This document shows positions 7,574 through 15,338 of a DNA stretch of 16,352 bases, in pieces. Made by a program: the position numbers and the translations under genes. A model generated the notes under the pieces. The model had not been told where the DNA came from. It did no database searches and worked only from the letters and a program-made list of their open reading frames with translations. The DNA is from Candidatus Cloacimonas sp. SDB (lineage in GTDB: Bacteria > Cloacimonadota > Cloacimonadia > Cloacimonadales > TCS61): positions 1 through 16,352 of the forward strand of contig LKUH01000228.1 in NCBI GenBank assembly GCA_001412425.1. The letters run 5' to 3'. The first letter of the stretch is position 1; each line of letters begins with the position of its first letter.

Positions 7574-8602
7574 ATGAAAGCAATGGTACTCAATAAGATC
7601 TGTGATCTTAACCTGGAAGATTCACCTTTGAAATTTACCGAACTGGAAAAACCTGAACCAGAGAATAATGAAATCCTGCTGAAAGTTTCCTGCTGCGGAG
7701 TCTGTCATACCGAACTGGATGAGATCGAAGGCCGCACTTCTCCGCCAGTTCTGCCGATTATATTGGGCCATCAAGTAGTAGGAGACGTTGTTTCTAAAGG
7801 CAAGAAAGTTAAGAAATTCAATTTGGGGACAAGAGTAGGAGTAGCCTGGATCTATTCTGCTTGCGGGATTTGCCAATTCTGCTTATCCGGTCATGAAAAC
7901 CTCTGCAGCGATTTTAAAGCTACCGGCAGAGATGCAAACGGAGGATATGCAGAATACATGACAGTTCCGGAAGATTTTGCCTACAGAATACCTGATACTT
8001 TCTCTGATCAGGAAGCCGCTCCTTTGCTTTGTGCCGGTGCAATAGGTTACCGCTCACTGCAACTGACAGGATTGAGAAACGGACAGGATCTGGGTCTAAC
8101 CGGTTTTGGTGGATCAGGACATCTTGTATTGAAAATGATGAAGCAAAAATTTCCTGATTCACGCACTTATGTGTTTGCCCGTAATTTAAAAGAAAGGAAA
8201 TTTGCTATGGAATTGGGTGCAGCCTGGGCTGGGGATACTGCTGATTTTTCACCTGTAAAATTACAGGCTGTTATAGACACTACACCCGCCTGGCGCCCAG
8301 TTGTAGAAGCTCTTAAAAACCTTCTTCCCGGAGGCAGGCTTGTGGTAAATGCCATTCGTAAAGAAGCTAATGATCAAGATTACCTGACTCGAATAAATTA
8401 TCAGGAGCATCTGTGGCTGGAAAAAGAAATTAAAAGTGTCGCTAATGTTACCCGTAAAGATGTCGAAGAATTTTTACAACTGGCAGCTGAAATACCTTTA
8501 AAACCCGAGTTTATAGAATACAAACTTGAAGATGCCAATACAGCTTTAAGGGAACTGAAAAGAGGTAAGATCCGCGGTGCTAAGGTTCTAGTGATAGAAT
8601 AG
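7574..8602 (+). CDS. Zinc-dependent alcohol dehydrogenase, medium-chain (MDR) family
   Basis: This 342-residue cytosolic oxidoreductase should interconvert alcohols and aldehydes with NAD(P). The catalytic zinc ligands are Cys44 (in CGVCHTEL), His66 and Cys153 (LLCAGAIGYRSL). The structural zinc ligands are Cys97, Cys100, Cys103 and Cys111. The Rossmann glycine motif GFGGSGH lies at 177-183. The usual GHE after the first ligands reads GHQ (65-67), a variant I recall from one branch of bacterial zinc alcohol dehydrogenases. The end of the second Rossmann strand reads FARNLKER, with basic residues that could favour NADP, but this is weak evidence. The ATG at 7574 has a perfect AGGAGG five bases upstream, which is part of a predicted hairpin. 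The gene is monocistronic between the nifJ terminator and a 216-base gap. In a fermenter it could dispose of reducing power as alcohol. The substrate cannot be read from the sequence. Confidence 0.9.
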   Translation: MKAMVLNKICDLNLEDSPLKFTELEKPEPENNEILLKVSCCGVCHTELDEIEGRTSPPVLPIILGHQVVGDVVSKGKKVKKFNLGTRVGVAWIYSACGICQFCLSGHENLCSDFKATGRDANGGYAEYMTVPEDFAYRIPDTFSDQEAAPLLCAGAIGYRSLQLTGLRNGQDLGLTGFGGSGHLVLKMMKQKFPDSRTYVFARNLKERKFAMELGAAWAGDTADFSPVKLQAVIDTTPAWRPVVEALKNLLPGGRLVVNAIRKEANDQDYLTRINYQEHLWLEKEIKSVANVTRKDVEEFLQLAAEIPLKPEFIEYKLEDANTALRELKRGKIRGAKVLVIE

Positions 8603-8744
8603 AATAATCCTGTAATATTAATATTTCGTGTTTTGAATAAAAAATTATTCTTCTACTAGAAATGTTTAAAAATAATTTTCCAAATTCCAATACCTTTGTT
8701 CTTAATAAATCAGGAAAAATAAGTTCTGTTTTTCATTTCTCTAG

Positions 8745-8774
8745 TTGACATTATCTTGTCCTTAATTGATTTTG
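8745..8774 (+). promoter_or_regulatory. Promoter candidate for the mutL-miaA-pdxJ operon
   Basis: A perfect TTGACA at 8745-8750 is followed, 19 bases after TTG, by TGATTTTG (8767-8774), a 7 of 8 match to the Bacteroidota -7 element TAnnTTTG. No good sigma-70 TATAAT sits at 16-18 bases: TAATAC at 8776 is 25 bases away. The layout resembles that upstream of nifJ. The rest of the 8603-8818 gap is very AT-rich, and I see no gene and no convincing terminator in it. Confidence 0.42.
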
Positions 8775-8809
8775 CTAATACTGAATTTTTGTTCGAGGTT
8801 GAATTATTT

Positions 8810-8814
8810 GAGGA
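8810..8814 (+). promoter_or_regulatory. Ribosome binding site of mutL
   Basis: GAGGA lies four bases before ATG 8819. It supports this start over the longer in-frame extension beginning at TTG 8756, whose 21 extra residues do not resemble MutL. TTG 8756 would also lie inside the promoter candidate. Confidence 0.65.
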
Positions 8815-8818
8815 CTAT

Positions 8819-10651
8819 ATGGGAAAAATAAAGATCTTATCCGAAGAAGTTGCCAACAGGATTGCAGCTGGAGAAGTTATAGAAAGACCTGTCTCCGTTG
8901 TGAAGGAATTAGTAGAAAATTCGATTGACTCAGAAGCGGATCAGATCACGATAAATATTGAAAATGGCGGTAAAAGATCAATTCAGGTAATTGATAATGG
9001 TTCCGGGATGTCGGAAGACGATGCTCTCCAATCCTTTGAAAGACACGCCACCAGTAAGATCAAAACAGTCGGAGATATTTTCAATATATCTTCACTTGGA
9101 TTCAGAGGAGAAGCTTTACCAAGTATTGCTTCTGTAAGCGAGTTAACCATGATCACTCGAGCCGCTGAAAATGATACTGCCACCAGAATTGATTTTTCAG
9201 GGGGGAAATTTACTAACCTGTCCAAAACATCTGCCAATTTAGGAACAAATATATCTGTGAAGAGATTGTTCTTTAATATTCCAGCCCGAAGAAAATTTCT
9301 TAAATCAGAACAGGTTGAATACAGACATATACTCGATTATATTCATTACCAGTCAATACTCTATCCGCAGATCCATTTCAAATTTATCTCTAATGGAAAA
9401 GAAAAACTCAATTATCCAATCGTAGAGACCAAATTGAAGCGAATGCAGGCAATATTTGGTTCTGATTTTTATGAGCAGGATATGTTCAAAATTTCGTCAA
9501 CCAGGGAATTCATCACCATCGACGGTTTCATAGGAGGTCTGGAATCCGAAGCTGAGAATATCTTCGATTACAGGTATATTTTTGTAAATGGCAGGTTTAT
9601 CCGGGACAAGATCATTCTTCATGCTATAAAAACTGCTTATGAACCCTTTATTAAAAAGTATCGTATCTTCCAGCAGGGTAAAACTCCTCCTTACCTTCTG
9701 TTCCTTAAGATCAGTCCGGAAAAGGTGGATTTCAATGTGCACCCTGCCAAACTTGAGATCAGGTTCATAGATCCAGGAATTGTGCATACTGCTGTTAAAA
9801 GTACTTTAACAAATGCTCTTCTGGAATATGAAAATAGAAAATATTCCAGCGTGAAACAGAAACTAACCTCCATTGAAACTTCCGGCAGACCTACTGATCT
9901 TGAATCAAAGATCTTTTCTCAGAAAACTGACAGAAAAAGATTCTCAGATGTGAAAAAAGAATTCGAACAATTATATCAACCAGATATTTTTAAAGTTGAA
10001 AGTGAAACTGATAAAATTCTGGAAAAGAAACTTTCACCTTCCAGAAATGATATTTTTCTCAGATCTGAAGAAGAGATAATCAATCCCTGGCAGCTGCATC
10101 AGAGCTATATCTTCGTTCAGATCGAAGAAGGTCTGATGATCATTGATCAACATGCTGCTCACGAAAGAATATTGTATGAAAAAATTCTGCACAGGATTCA
10201 CGGAGCTCCAGCTCAGTCACAAAAACTACTTTTTCCCATTGTGATTGATCTTCCACCTTACCTGAGTAAAACAATACCTTCCCTTATATCTGAAAATATG
10301 GAAATATTCCGTAAAATAGGTTTCAACCTGAAAAGTTTTAGCGGAAATTCGCTGGTAATTGATGAAATTCCCATTGAACTGGAGAATTGGGATGGGGGAG
10401 ATGTCTTTATCGAAATATTAAAAAACCTGGAAGAAGAATTTACCGAGACTGAAGATTTCAGAGATAGTATTTCAAAATCGGTAGCCTGTAAAGCTGCTGT
10501 TAAAGCCGGAAGAAAAATGGGGAAAAAAGAGATGCTGGCTCTCATTAATGACCTCTTTGCCTGCGAAGTACCCTATTTCTGTCCTCATGGCAGACCTTTA
10601 ATCCTGAAAATGACCATGAATGATTTCGAAAAGAAATTCAAAAGAGTTTGA
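8819..10651 (+). CDS. mutL: DNA mismatch repair protein MutL with endonuclease motif
   Basis: This 610-residue protein links mismatch recognition by MutS to strand incision and removal. The N-terminal GHL (Bergerat) ATPase domain is complete: KELVENSIDS, DNGSGM, FERHATSKI and GFRGEALPSIASV. The second domain carries FNIPARRKFLKSE and the NVHPAKLEIRF segment. A less conserved linker follows (about residues 340-415). The C-terminal domain has the latent nickase motif DQHA(x2)E(x4)E with Asp443, Glu449 and Glu454, together with ACKAAVKAG (556-564) and CPHGRP (588-593). It is therefore the nicking type of MutL found in bacteria without MutH and Dam methylation, not the E. coli type. It is first in an apparent operon, and its stop codon shares one base with the start of miaA. 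The start at 8819 gives the standard beginning GKIKILSEEVANRIAAGEV. Confidence 0.97.
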   Translation: MGKIKILSEEVANRIAAGEVIERPVSVVKELVENSIDSEADQITINIENGGKRSIQVIDNGSGMSEDDALQSFERHATSKIKTVGDIFNISSLGFRGEALPSIASVSELTMITRAAENDTATRIDFSGGKFTNLSKTSANLGTNISVKRLFFNIPARRKFLKSEQVEYRHILDYIHYQSILYPQIHFKFISNGKEKLNYPIVETKLKRMQAIFGSDFYEQDMFKISSTREFITIDGFIGGLESEAENIFDYRYIFVNGRFIRDKIILHAIKTAYEPFIKKYRIFQQGKTPPYLLFLKISPEKVDFNVHPAKLEIRFIDPGIVHTAVKSTLTNALLEYENRKYSSVKQKLTSIETSGRPTDLESKIFSQKTDRKRFSDVKKEFEQLYQPDIFKVESETDKILEKKLSPSRNDIFLRSEEEIINPWQLHQSYIFVQIEEGLMIIDQHAAHERILYEKILHRIHGAPAQSQKLLFPIVIDLPPYLSKTIPSLISENMEIFRKIGFNLKSFSGNSLVIDEIPIELENWDGGDVFIEILKNLEEEFTETEDFRDSISKSVACKAAVKAGRKMGKKEMLALINDLFACEVPYFCPHGRPLILKMTMNDFEKKFKRV

Positions 10652-11604
10652 TGTCAGTTCCTAAATCGTTATTTGTAGCAACCATTCAAGGAGCAACTGC
10701 TTCCGGAAAAAGCAATTTTGCTTTGGAACTAGCCCGATATCTGAATACCGAAATCATCTCAGCTGATTCCCGCCAGATCTATAAATTTATGGATATCGGC
10801 ACGGCAAAACCTTCTCCCCAAGACCGCAAAAAAGTCCAGCATCACCTCATTGATATTATTACTCCTGATCAATACTACAATGCTGGTAAATTTGCCCGTG
10901 CTGCTCGCAGCATCATCTGCGGATTAAATGATGAGGGGAAAATACCGCTTATTGTCGGTGGTACAGGATTTTACATCAAATCGTTGCTGGAAGGACTGGC
11001 TATTATTCCGGAAATTCCCGGGAATATTAAAAAAGATCTGATCAAAAAACATCAGGAAAAAAATAATCAGCAGCTTTATGATTATTTAACATCTGTTGAT
11101 CCTGCAGCTGCCAGCAGAATAAATGTTCAGGACAGACAGAAGTTACTCAGGGCAATATCAGTTTATGAATTTACCGGACAGCCAATATCCCATTACTGGC
11201 AAAAACAGAAGTCTGAAACAGGTTTACAGTCCTACAATATTTTGATGAGTCGGGACAGAGAAATACTCTACAGGAAGATCGATGAACGGCTTGATAAAAT
11301 GATAGAATCAGGGTTGTTAAATGAGATCGAGGATCTTCTCAATAGAGGATATAAAGAAGATGATCCGGGACTGAGATCAGTAGGTTATCAGGAATTTATT
11401 CCCTATTTACAAAAGGGGACAGATTTGAAACAATGTCTGGAACTGGCAAAACAGCATACCAGAAATTATGCAAAAAGGCAGTTAACCTGGTTAAAAAAAA
11501 TTGAATTCGATTTGACATTAGACGCAAGCAGTATTAACTTTTCACAGATTTACAAAGACATCGGAGATTCGTTAAGGAGAACTTATGATAGTTGCTATAG
11601 TTGA
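10651..11604 (+). CDS. miaA: tRNA dimethylallyltransferase
   Basis: This 317-residue enzyme transfers the dimethylallyl group from dimethylallyl diphosphate to N6 of adenosine 37 in tRNAs reading UNN codons, the first step toward ms2i6A, which improves decoding. Visible signatures are the P-loop GATASGKS (14-21), SADSRQIYKFMDIGTAKP (37-54) with the catalytic Asp39, HHLIDI (64-69), VGGTGFYIKSLLEGL (102-116), the RKIDERLDKM helix, and near the C-terminus YAKRQLTWLKK, which fits the family's tRNA-contact segment. The length is typical. The ATG at 10651 forms a TGATG junction with the mutL stop; the upstream TTG at 10648 is a less likely start. No strong Shine-Dalgarno is present, so translation is probably coupled to mutL. 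The mutL-miaA order is a classic conserved pair. The 3' end overlaps the next gene by 20 bases. Confidence 0.97.
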   Translation: MSVPKSLFVATIQGATASGKSNFALELARYLNTEIISADSRQIYKFMDIGTAKPSPQDRKKVQHHLIDIITPDQYYNAGKFARAARSIICGLNDEGKIPLIVGGTGFYIKSLLEGLAIIPEIPGNIKKDLIKKHQEKNNQQLYDYLTSVDPAAASRINVQDRQKLLRAISVYEFTGQPISHYWQKQKSETGLQSYNILMSRDREILYRKIDERLDKMIESGLLNEIEDLLNRGYKEDDPGLRSVGYQEFIPYLQKGTDLKQCLELAKQHTRNYAKRQLTWLKKIEFDLTLDASSINFSQIYKDIGDSLRRTYDSCYS

Positions 11605-12436
11605 TGATTATGAAATTACAGATTTTGAATATCAGGCTGAGTTGCAAAAAGTACTGGAAAAAATGCACCTTCATGAATCAAATATTGATTCCAAAAAGAT
11701 GGCAATTAATAATTTAATAGATGCTTGTTTATTATTAAAAATGGCTCGTACTTCAGATATTGAAATCACTAAGGATGAGGTTGAACAAAAATACCTGGAT
11801 TTCATCATGGAATTTGATAATGAAGCAGAATTTAATCAAGCACTTAATGAAATGGAAATAACTGAAAATATATTACGGCAAAGAATTGAAGATGAATTAT
11901 ATATCAAAAGTTATATTAAAAATTATTTTCAATCAGATCAAAATTTCTCTCTGGAGAAACTGAAAGAAGTATATTTAGAAAATAAAGATGTATTTGTAAC
12001 TCAGGATATGGTTAGAGCTTCACATATTTTTATCGATAATTCAGATCCTGATGGTTTGAAAAAACTTACAAAATTGAAAGAAAAAATTCATAATGTGGAG
12101 GATTTCAAAAGAGAAGCGAAAAATTATTCGGATTGTCCCAGTAATTGTAATTGTGGAGATCTGGGTTATTTTCCGAGAGGTAAAATGGTCTCGGAGTTTG
12201 AAGAAGCCTGCTTCAAATTGAAAGTAAATGAAATCTCCGATCCGATAAAAACAAAATTTGGTTATCACCTTATTCTGATAACAGATCATAAAGAAAGCAC
12301 TACCGCAAAATTCGAAGATGTTAAAGACGCACTTTTAAAAAGGCTAAAACAGATCGACTCAGAGCTAAAACTGATAAGACATCTAAAAAAACTCAGAAGC
12401 AATGCCTTAATTAAAATATTTGAAGAACAACTGTAA
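11585..12436 (+). CDS. Parvulin-type peptidyl-prolyl isomerase, SurA/PrsA-like but without signal peptide
   Basis: This 283-residue protein has a SurA-like chaperone N-domain (about 1-135, starting IVAIVDDYEITDFEYQAEL) and one rotamase domain (about 143-235). The parvulin marks are clear: ASHIFI with active-site His147, the CPS..GDLGYFPRGKMVSEFEEACF region (184-210), and FGYHLILI with His228. Relatives catalyse cis-trans isomerisation of prolyl bonds and help fold exported proteins, but here no signal peptide or membrane segment precedes the domain and the start is well fixed by AAGGAGA upstream of ATG 11585. A cytoplasmic protein is therefore predicted, as for NifM-like members. The GGDLG loop seen in most parvulins reads CGDLG and forms a C-x3-C-x-C cluster (Cys184, Cys188, Cys190); only the first is usual. 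The gene overlaps miaA by 20 bases and leads into pdxJ after 21 bases. It is lysine-rich and notably AT-rich. Confidence 0.82.
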   Translation: MIVAIVDDYEITDFEYQAELQKVLEKMHLHESNIDSKKMAINNLIDACLLLKMARTSDIEITKDEVEQKYLDFIMEFDNEAEFNQALNEMEITENILRQRIEDELYIKSYIKNYFQSDQNFSLEKLKEVYLENKDVFVTQDMVRASHIFIDNSDPDGLKKLTKLKEKIHNVEDFKREAKNYSDCPSNCNCGDLGYFPRGKMVSEFEEACFKLKVNEISDPIKTKFGYHLILITDHKESTTAKFEDVKDALLKRLKQIDSELKLIRHLKKLRSNALIKIFEEQL

Positions 12437-12457
12437 AATTACTGAACAGGAGCTGAA

Positions 12458-13165
12458 ATGGTAGAATTAGGTGTTAATATAGATCATGTGGCAACATTAC
12501 GACAGGCAAGGCTTGGTATTGAACCTGAACCCTTACAGGCAGCTTTTATAGCCGAACAAAATGGTGCAGATCAAATTACAATTCACTTGAGAGAAGATAG
12601 AAGACATATTCAGGATAGAGACCTGAAATTGCTTCGCAATACTGTGCAGACAAAATTGAATCTGGAAATGGCTGCAACACCAGAAATGCTGGAGATCGCC
12701 TGTTCTGTTAAACCCGATACCGTAACACTGGTTCCGGAAAAACGGGAAGAACTCACAACTGAAGGTGGATTGCTGCTGGTTGAAGAACACCGGAATTATA
12801 TTGAACAAATTAAAAAATCAGGTATTGAAGTCAGTGTATTTATAGAACCCGATCTGGAAATGATCAATTTTGCTGCCGAAATCGGTGCCAACGCAGTGGA
12901 AATACATACTGGAAGATATGCCAACCTGAAAGATATCAATGCCATAAACAAAGAAGTAGCCAGAATCCAGGAAGCTGCCAGATTAATTAAGCAAAACAAA
13001 ATGAGAGTAGTAGCTGGACACGGCTTAAATTATCATAATATTTTTAGACTGGTGGAATTGCAAATATGCGAAGAATTTAATATCGGACACAGTATTATTT
13101 CCCGAGCCGTTTTCACCGGGCTGGCAGAAGCTGTTCATACAATGAAACAACTTATTAACCGGTAA
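12458..13165 (+). CDS. pdxJ: Pyridoxine 5'-phosphate synthase
   Basis: This 235-residue TIM-barrel enzyme condenses 1-deoxyxylulose 5-phosphate with 3-amino-2-oxopropyl phosphate to give pyridoxine 5'-phosphate, the last ring-forming step of the DXP-dependent vitamin B6 route. Near-invariant segments are visible: NIDHVATLRQAR (7-18), ITIHLREDRRHIQDRD (40-55) with catalytic His43, LNLEMA (67-72) with Glu70, TLVPEKREELTTEGGL (90-105), EIHTGRYA (148-155), VAGHGLNYHN (185-194) with His188, and NIGHSIISRAVFTGL (208-222). These residues correspond to the His45, Glu72 and His193 catalytic set of the E. coli enzyme. AGGAG precedes the ATG by seven bases. It is the last gene of the mutL operon. The cell must carry the partner PdxA elsewhere. 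Its stop lies two bases from the stop of the convergent minus-strand gene. Confidence 0.97.
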   Translation: MVELGVNIDHVATLRQARLGIEPEPLQAAFIAEQNGADQITIHLREDRRHIQDRDLKLLRNTVQTKLNLEMAATPEMLEIACSVKPDTVTLVPEKREELTTEGGLLLVEEHRNYIEQIKKSGIEVSVFIEPDLEMINFAAEIGANAVEIHTGRYANLKDINAINKEVARIQEAARLIKQNKMRVVAGHGLNYHNIFRLVELQICEEFNIGHSIISRAVFTGLAEAVHTMKQLINR

Positions 13166-13167
13166 GT

Positions 13168-14127
13168 TTATTCCTGATACACTGTATATTTATAAACTGA
13201 TTTGCGACATGATTCAACAGCCGCTTCTCTGGCTGAAGCGAAAAAATCATCAATATTATTGATCCTGCCACTCTGTTCCAGTAATCCCCAACCTATATTT
13301 CTATTCTCCATGGCAGGAATCTGACTGATCAATTCATCCATCCTTTTTACTGCTGCCAGTCCCTTGGTTGTATCTGTTTCCGGCATTAAAATACCAAAAA
13401 GATCCCTGTACAATCTGCCCCTTATATCAGAAGTTCTGATATTATTTTTTATAGTCTGAGCAATTGATTTGATCAATAAATCGGTTTTTTCTTTTCCGAT
13501 AGTCTGCACTATTTTTTCATAATCATCTATTTTCAGGATCACAATTGTTAAAGGACGGTTATATCTTTTCATCAAAGTGAATTGGGCTTCACTTCGCTCA
13601 TAAAAAGCGCTGTAAGTATAGAATCCCGTTATTTCATCCAGATTTTTTGAGTGTGCTATTTCATTACGTAATATGTCAATATCAATAATAATACTGATCA
13701 TTTTAGAGATAAGTCGAATTTTTAGCAGTTCATCTTCACTGAATTCGCCTGCACTCTTATCCAGGAAAATAAAACCTCTGAAGATTTTATTATTATGCAG
13801 AGGATTTATTACCAGGTGAGAATAATTCCATTCGAATTTAACTTTTTCTTCGGGTTCTTTATATTCAATCAGGGCAAATTGTTTCAGTTCTGAGATCAAT
13901 TTTTCATCATCTTCAAAAATTTGTGTTTTGGCATAATGATGACTAATTTTGCGGCTAATTTTCAACCGGTAAATATTAGATCTTGGTACTTTCAGAAAAA
14001 TACCCAGGCTTTGGAAATTAATTTCTCCTTCCAGAAAGCGAATCGTTTTACTCAGATTTTCTTCCACATTCTTGATCTGCTGGAGTTTTTCAAAAAGTTG
14101 ATCAAAATTCTGTAAAAAATTAGCCAT
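13168..14127 (-). CDS. GAF domain plus degenerate GGDEF domain protein
   Basis: This 319-residue soluble protein has an N-terminal coiled or helical segment, then a GAF-like sensor region (about 20-155, with LVINPLHNNKIFRGFIFLDK typical of GAF strands), then a GGDEF-fold domain (about 160-319). The latter is recognisable from DEITGFYTYSAFYER, RPLTIVILKIDDYE, IAQTIKNNIRTSDIRGRL and FGILMPETD. The active-site loop GGDEF reads YRDLF (240-244), and the first metal-binding aspartate of the LDID motif is Lys199, so it should not make cyclic di-GMP. It could instead bind GTP or act as a protein-interaction or receptor module. ATG 14127 is preferred over the upstream TTG 14133, because AAAGGAG (14134-14140) then has six bases of spacing. 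It follows udk by 12 bases and is last in the minus-strand operon. Its function is unknown. Confidence 0.75.
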   Translation of the reverse strand: MANFLQNFDQLFEKLQQIKNVEENLSKTIRFLEGEINFQSLGIFLKVPRSNIYRLKISRKISHHYAKTQIFEDDEKLISELKQFALIEYKEPEEKVKFEWNYSHLVINPLHNNKIFRGFIFLDKSAGEFSEDELLKIRLISKMISIIIDIDILRNEIAHSKNLDEITGFYTYSAFYERSEAQFTLMKRYNRPLTIVILKIDDYEKIVQTIGKEKTDLLIKSIAQTIKNNIRTSDIRGRLYRDLFGILMPETDTTKGLAAVKRMDELISQIPAMENRNIGWGLLEQSGRINNIDDFFASAREAAVESCRKSVYKYTVYQE

Positions 14128-14139
14128 AATCAACTCCTT

Positions 14140-14754
14140 TCAACCTAATATGTTTCTGATTTGAGAAATAATCATTCCTATACCGATCTTGTTATAACCG
14201 CCCTCAGGGATGATTATGTCAGCATATTTTTTACTCGGTTCAACAAATTCTATATGCATCGGCCTTACAGTAGAGCGATATTGATCGATTATCGAATCCA
14301 GAGTTCTTCGGCGTTCTATCATATCTCTTTCAATTCTTCTCAGTATTCTGATATCTGGATCAGTATCAACAAATATTTTGATATCCATCAAATTCCTTAA
14401 ATTCTTATTTTCAAAGATCAGAATTCCTTCCACTATGATTATTTTAGCAGGTTTAAGCTGGATAGTTTTTTTGGTTCTTAAATGAGAAGCAAAATCATAA
14501 ATCGGCATTTCAACCGGAACTCTTTGTTTTAAAGCTTTTAAATGAGAAATCATCAATTCATTATCAAAAGTTTCCGGATGATCGAAATTCAATTTTTCAC
14601 GTTCACATCTAGCAAGATTCTGAAAAGATTTGTAATAAGAATCCTGAGTTATTATGGTTATGTTATCCTTTATCTCCCGCTGGATCGCGTCAGCTATTGT
14701 ACTCTTTCCTGAACCGGTACCGCCCGCAATTCCAATTATAACAGGTATTGGCAT
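14140..14754 (-). CDS. udk: Uridine kinase
   Basis: This 204-residue enzyme phosphorylates uridine and cytidine to UMP and CMP for pyrimidine salvage in the cytosol. The signature runs are complete: the P-loop GIAGGTGSGKST (8-19), QDSYYK (37-42), NFDHPETFD (56-64), IYDFASHLR (85-93), IVEGILIF (107-114), DTDPDIRILRRIERDMIER (130-148), and the C-terminal EFVEPSKKYADIIIPEGGYNKIG (169-191). One small variation is ERRRTL where ERGRTL is the usual lid sequence. The length fits the family. Its ATG shares one base with the stop of the upstream methyltransferase gene (TAATG) and is preceded by AGGAG, so the two are translationally coupled. The neighbours, glycosyltransferase and methyltransferase, do not obviously share its pathway, though UMP feeds UDP-sugar synthesis. 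Confidence 0.95.
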   Translation of the reverse strand: MPIPVIIGIAGGTGSGKSTIADAIQREIKDNITIITQDSYYKSFQNLARCEREKLNFDHPETFDNELMISHLKALKQRVPVEMPIYDFASHLRTKKTIQLKPAKIIIVEGILIFENKNLRNLMDIKIFVDTDPDIRILRRIERDMIERRRTLDSIIDQYRSTVRPMHIEFVEPSKKYADIIIPEGGYNKIGIGMIISQIRNILG

Positions 14755-15338
14755 TAGCTCTCCTCATTACTGTTCGGATTGTAAATTGAGACTTCTAAAC
14801 CTGAACCTAAATTTTGAGTCTCAGTTTCAAATAAGTCATTATTCTGCAAATAGTCAAGATAATCTCTAACCGTATCTCGATGGGAAATAACATTATCAGC
14901 AACAATTATTGCACTCGGATTCAGTTTGTTCTCCAATAAACGAATATAATTAACATACCCGATTTTACCTGCGTCAATAAAAATAAAATCATATTTTTCA
15001 GTCAATTGGGGAATCAAATCTTCAGCAAGTCCATGTATCAAATTTACATTCTTCCGGTTAAGAAGATTTGCTTGAGCCATTCTGTATCGACTTTCATCAA
15101 CCTCAATGGAATCTATTGCGGCATCGACTTCTTCCGCTGCCAGAGATAACCAGAAGGTGGAATAGCCATTAGAAGTTCCAATCTCTAATATATTTTTCGG
15201 TTTATGTTTCAAAACAAGTTTAAATATAAAGCTTGCAGTTTCATCACTTATATTCCATAATCTGCGGTTTGAATTTCTCTGTTCAGTGAATTTACAGAAC
15301 TCCAATCTGTATTTTTTCTGATAATCCTCAAAGTTCAT
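14754..15338 (-). CDS. SAM-dependent O-methyltransferase, catechol O-methyltransferase-like
   Basis: This 194-residue class I methyltransferase transfers a methyl group from S-adenosylmethionine to an unknown hydroxyl-bearing acceptor. Motif I is LEIGTSNGYSTFWLS (51-65), followed by DSIEVDESRYRMAQANL for the adenosine pocket, YDFIFIDAGKIGYVNYIRLLE with the acidic metal-site aspartate of O-methyltransferase family 3, and IIVADNVISHRDTVRDY. These match the small metal-dependent COMT-like group (also annotated as Methyltransf_24). ATG 15338 overlaps the glycosyltransferase stop by four bases (ATGA) and has only a weak ribosome binding site, so coupling is likely. The context with a membrane glycosyltransferase could mean methylation of a sugar or a lipid-linked intermediate, but this is inference; relatives act on many small molecules. 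Confidence 0.85.
   Translation of the reverse strand: MNFEDYQKKYRLEFCKFTEQRNSNRRLWNISDETASFIFKLVLKHKPKNILEIGTSNGYSTFWLSLAAEEVDAAIDSIEVDESRYRMAQANLLNRKNVNLIHGLAEDLIPQLTEKYDFIFIDAGKIGYVNYIRLLENKLNPSAIIVADNVISHRDTVRDYLDYLQNNDLFETETQNLGSGLEVSIYNPNSNEES

Noticed and set aside
8601..8651. Inverted repeat AGAATAAT (8601-8608) and ATTATTCT (8644-8651) after the alcohol dehydrogenase
   Set aside because: The loop of about 35 bases is long, the stem is all weak pairs apart from one, and no T-run follows; it is not a convincing terminator in such AT-rich sequence.
8756..8818. Upstream in-frame extension of mutL from TTG 8756
   Set aside because: The 21 residues have no MutL similarity, there is no ribosome binding site before the TTG, and GAGGA before ATG 8819 gives the conserved MutL N-terminus.
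13921..14115. Plus-strand small open frame antisense to the GAF/GGDEF gene
   Set aside because: It has no domain features and is fully explained by the minus-strand gene with a good ribosome binding site.
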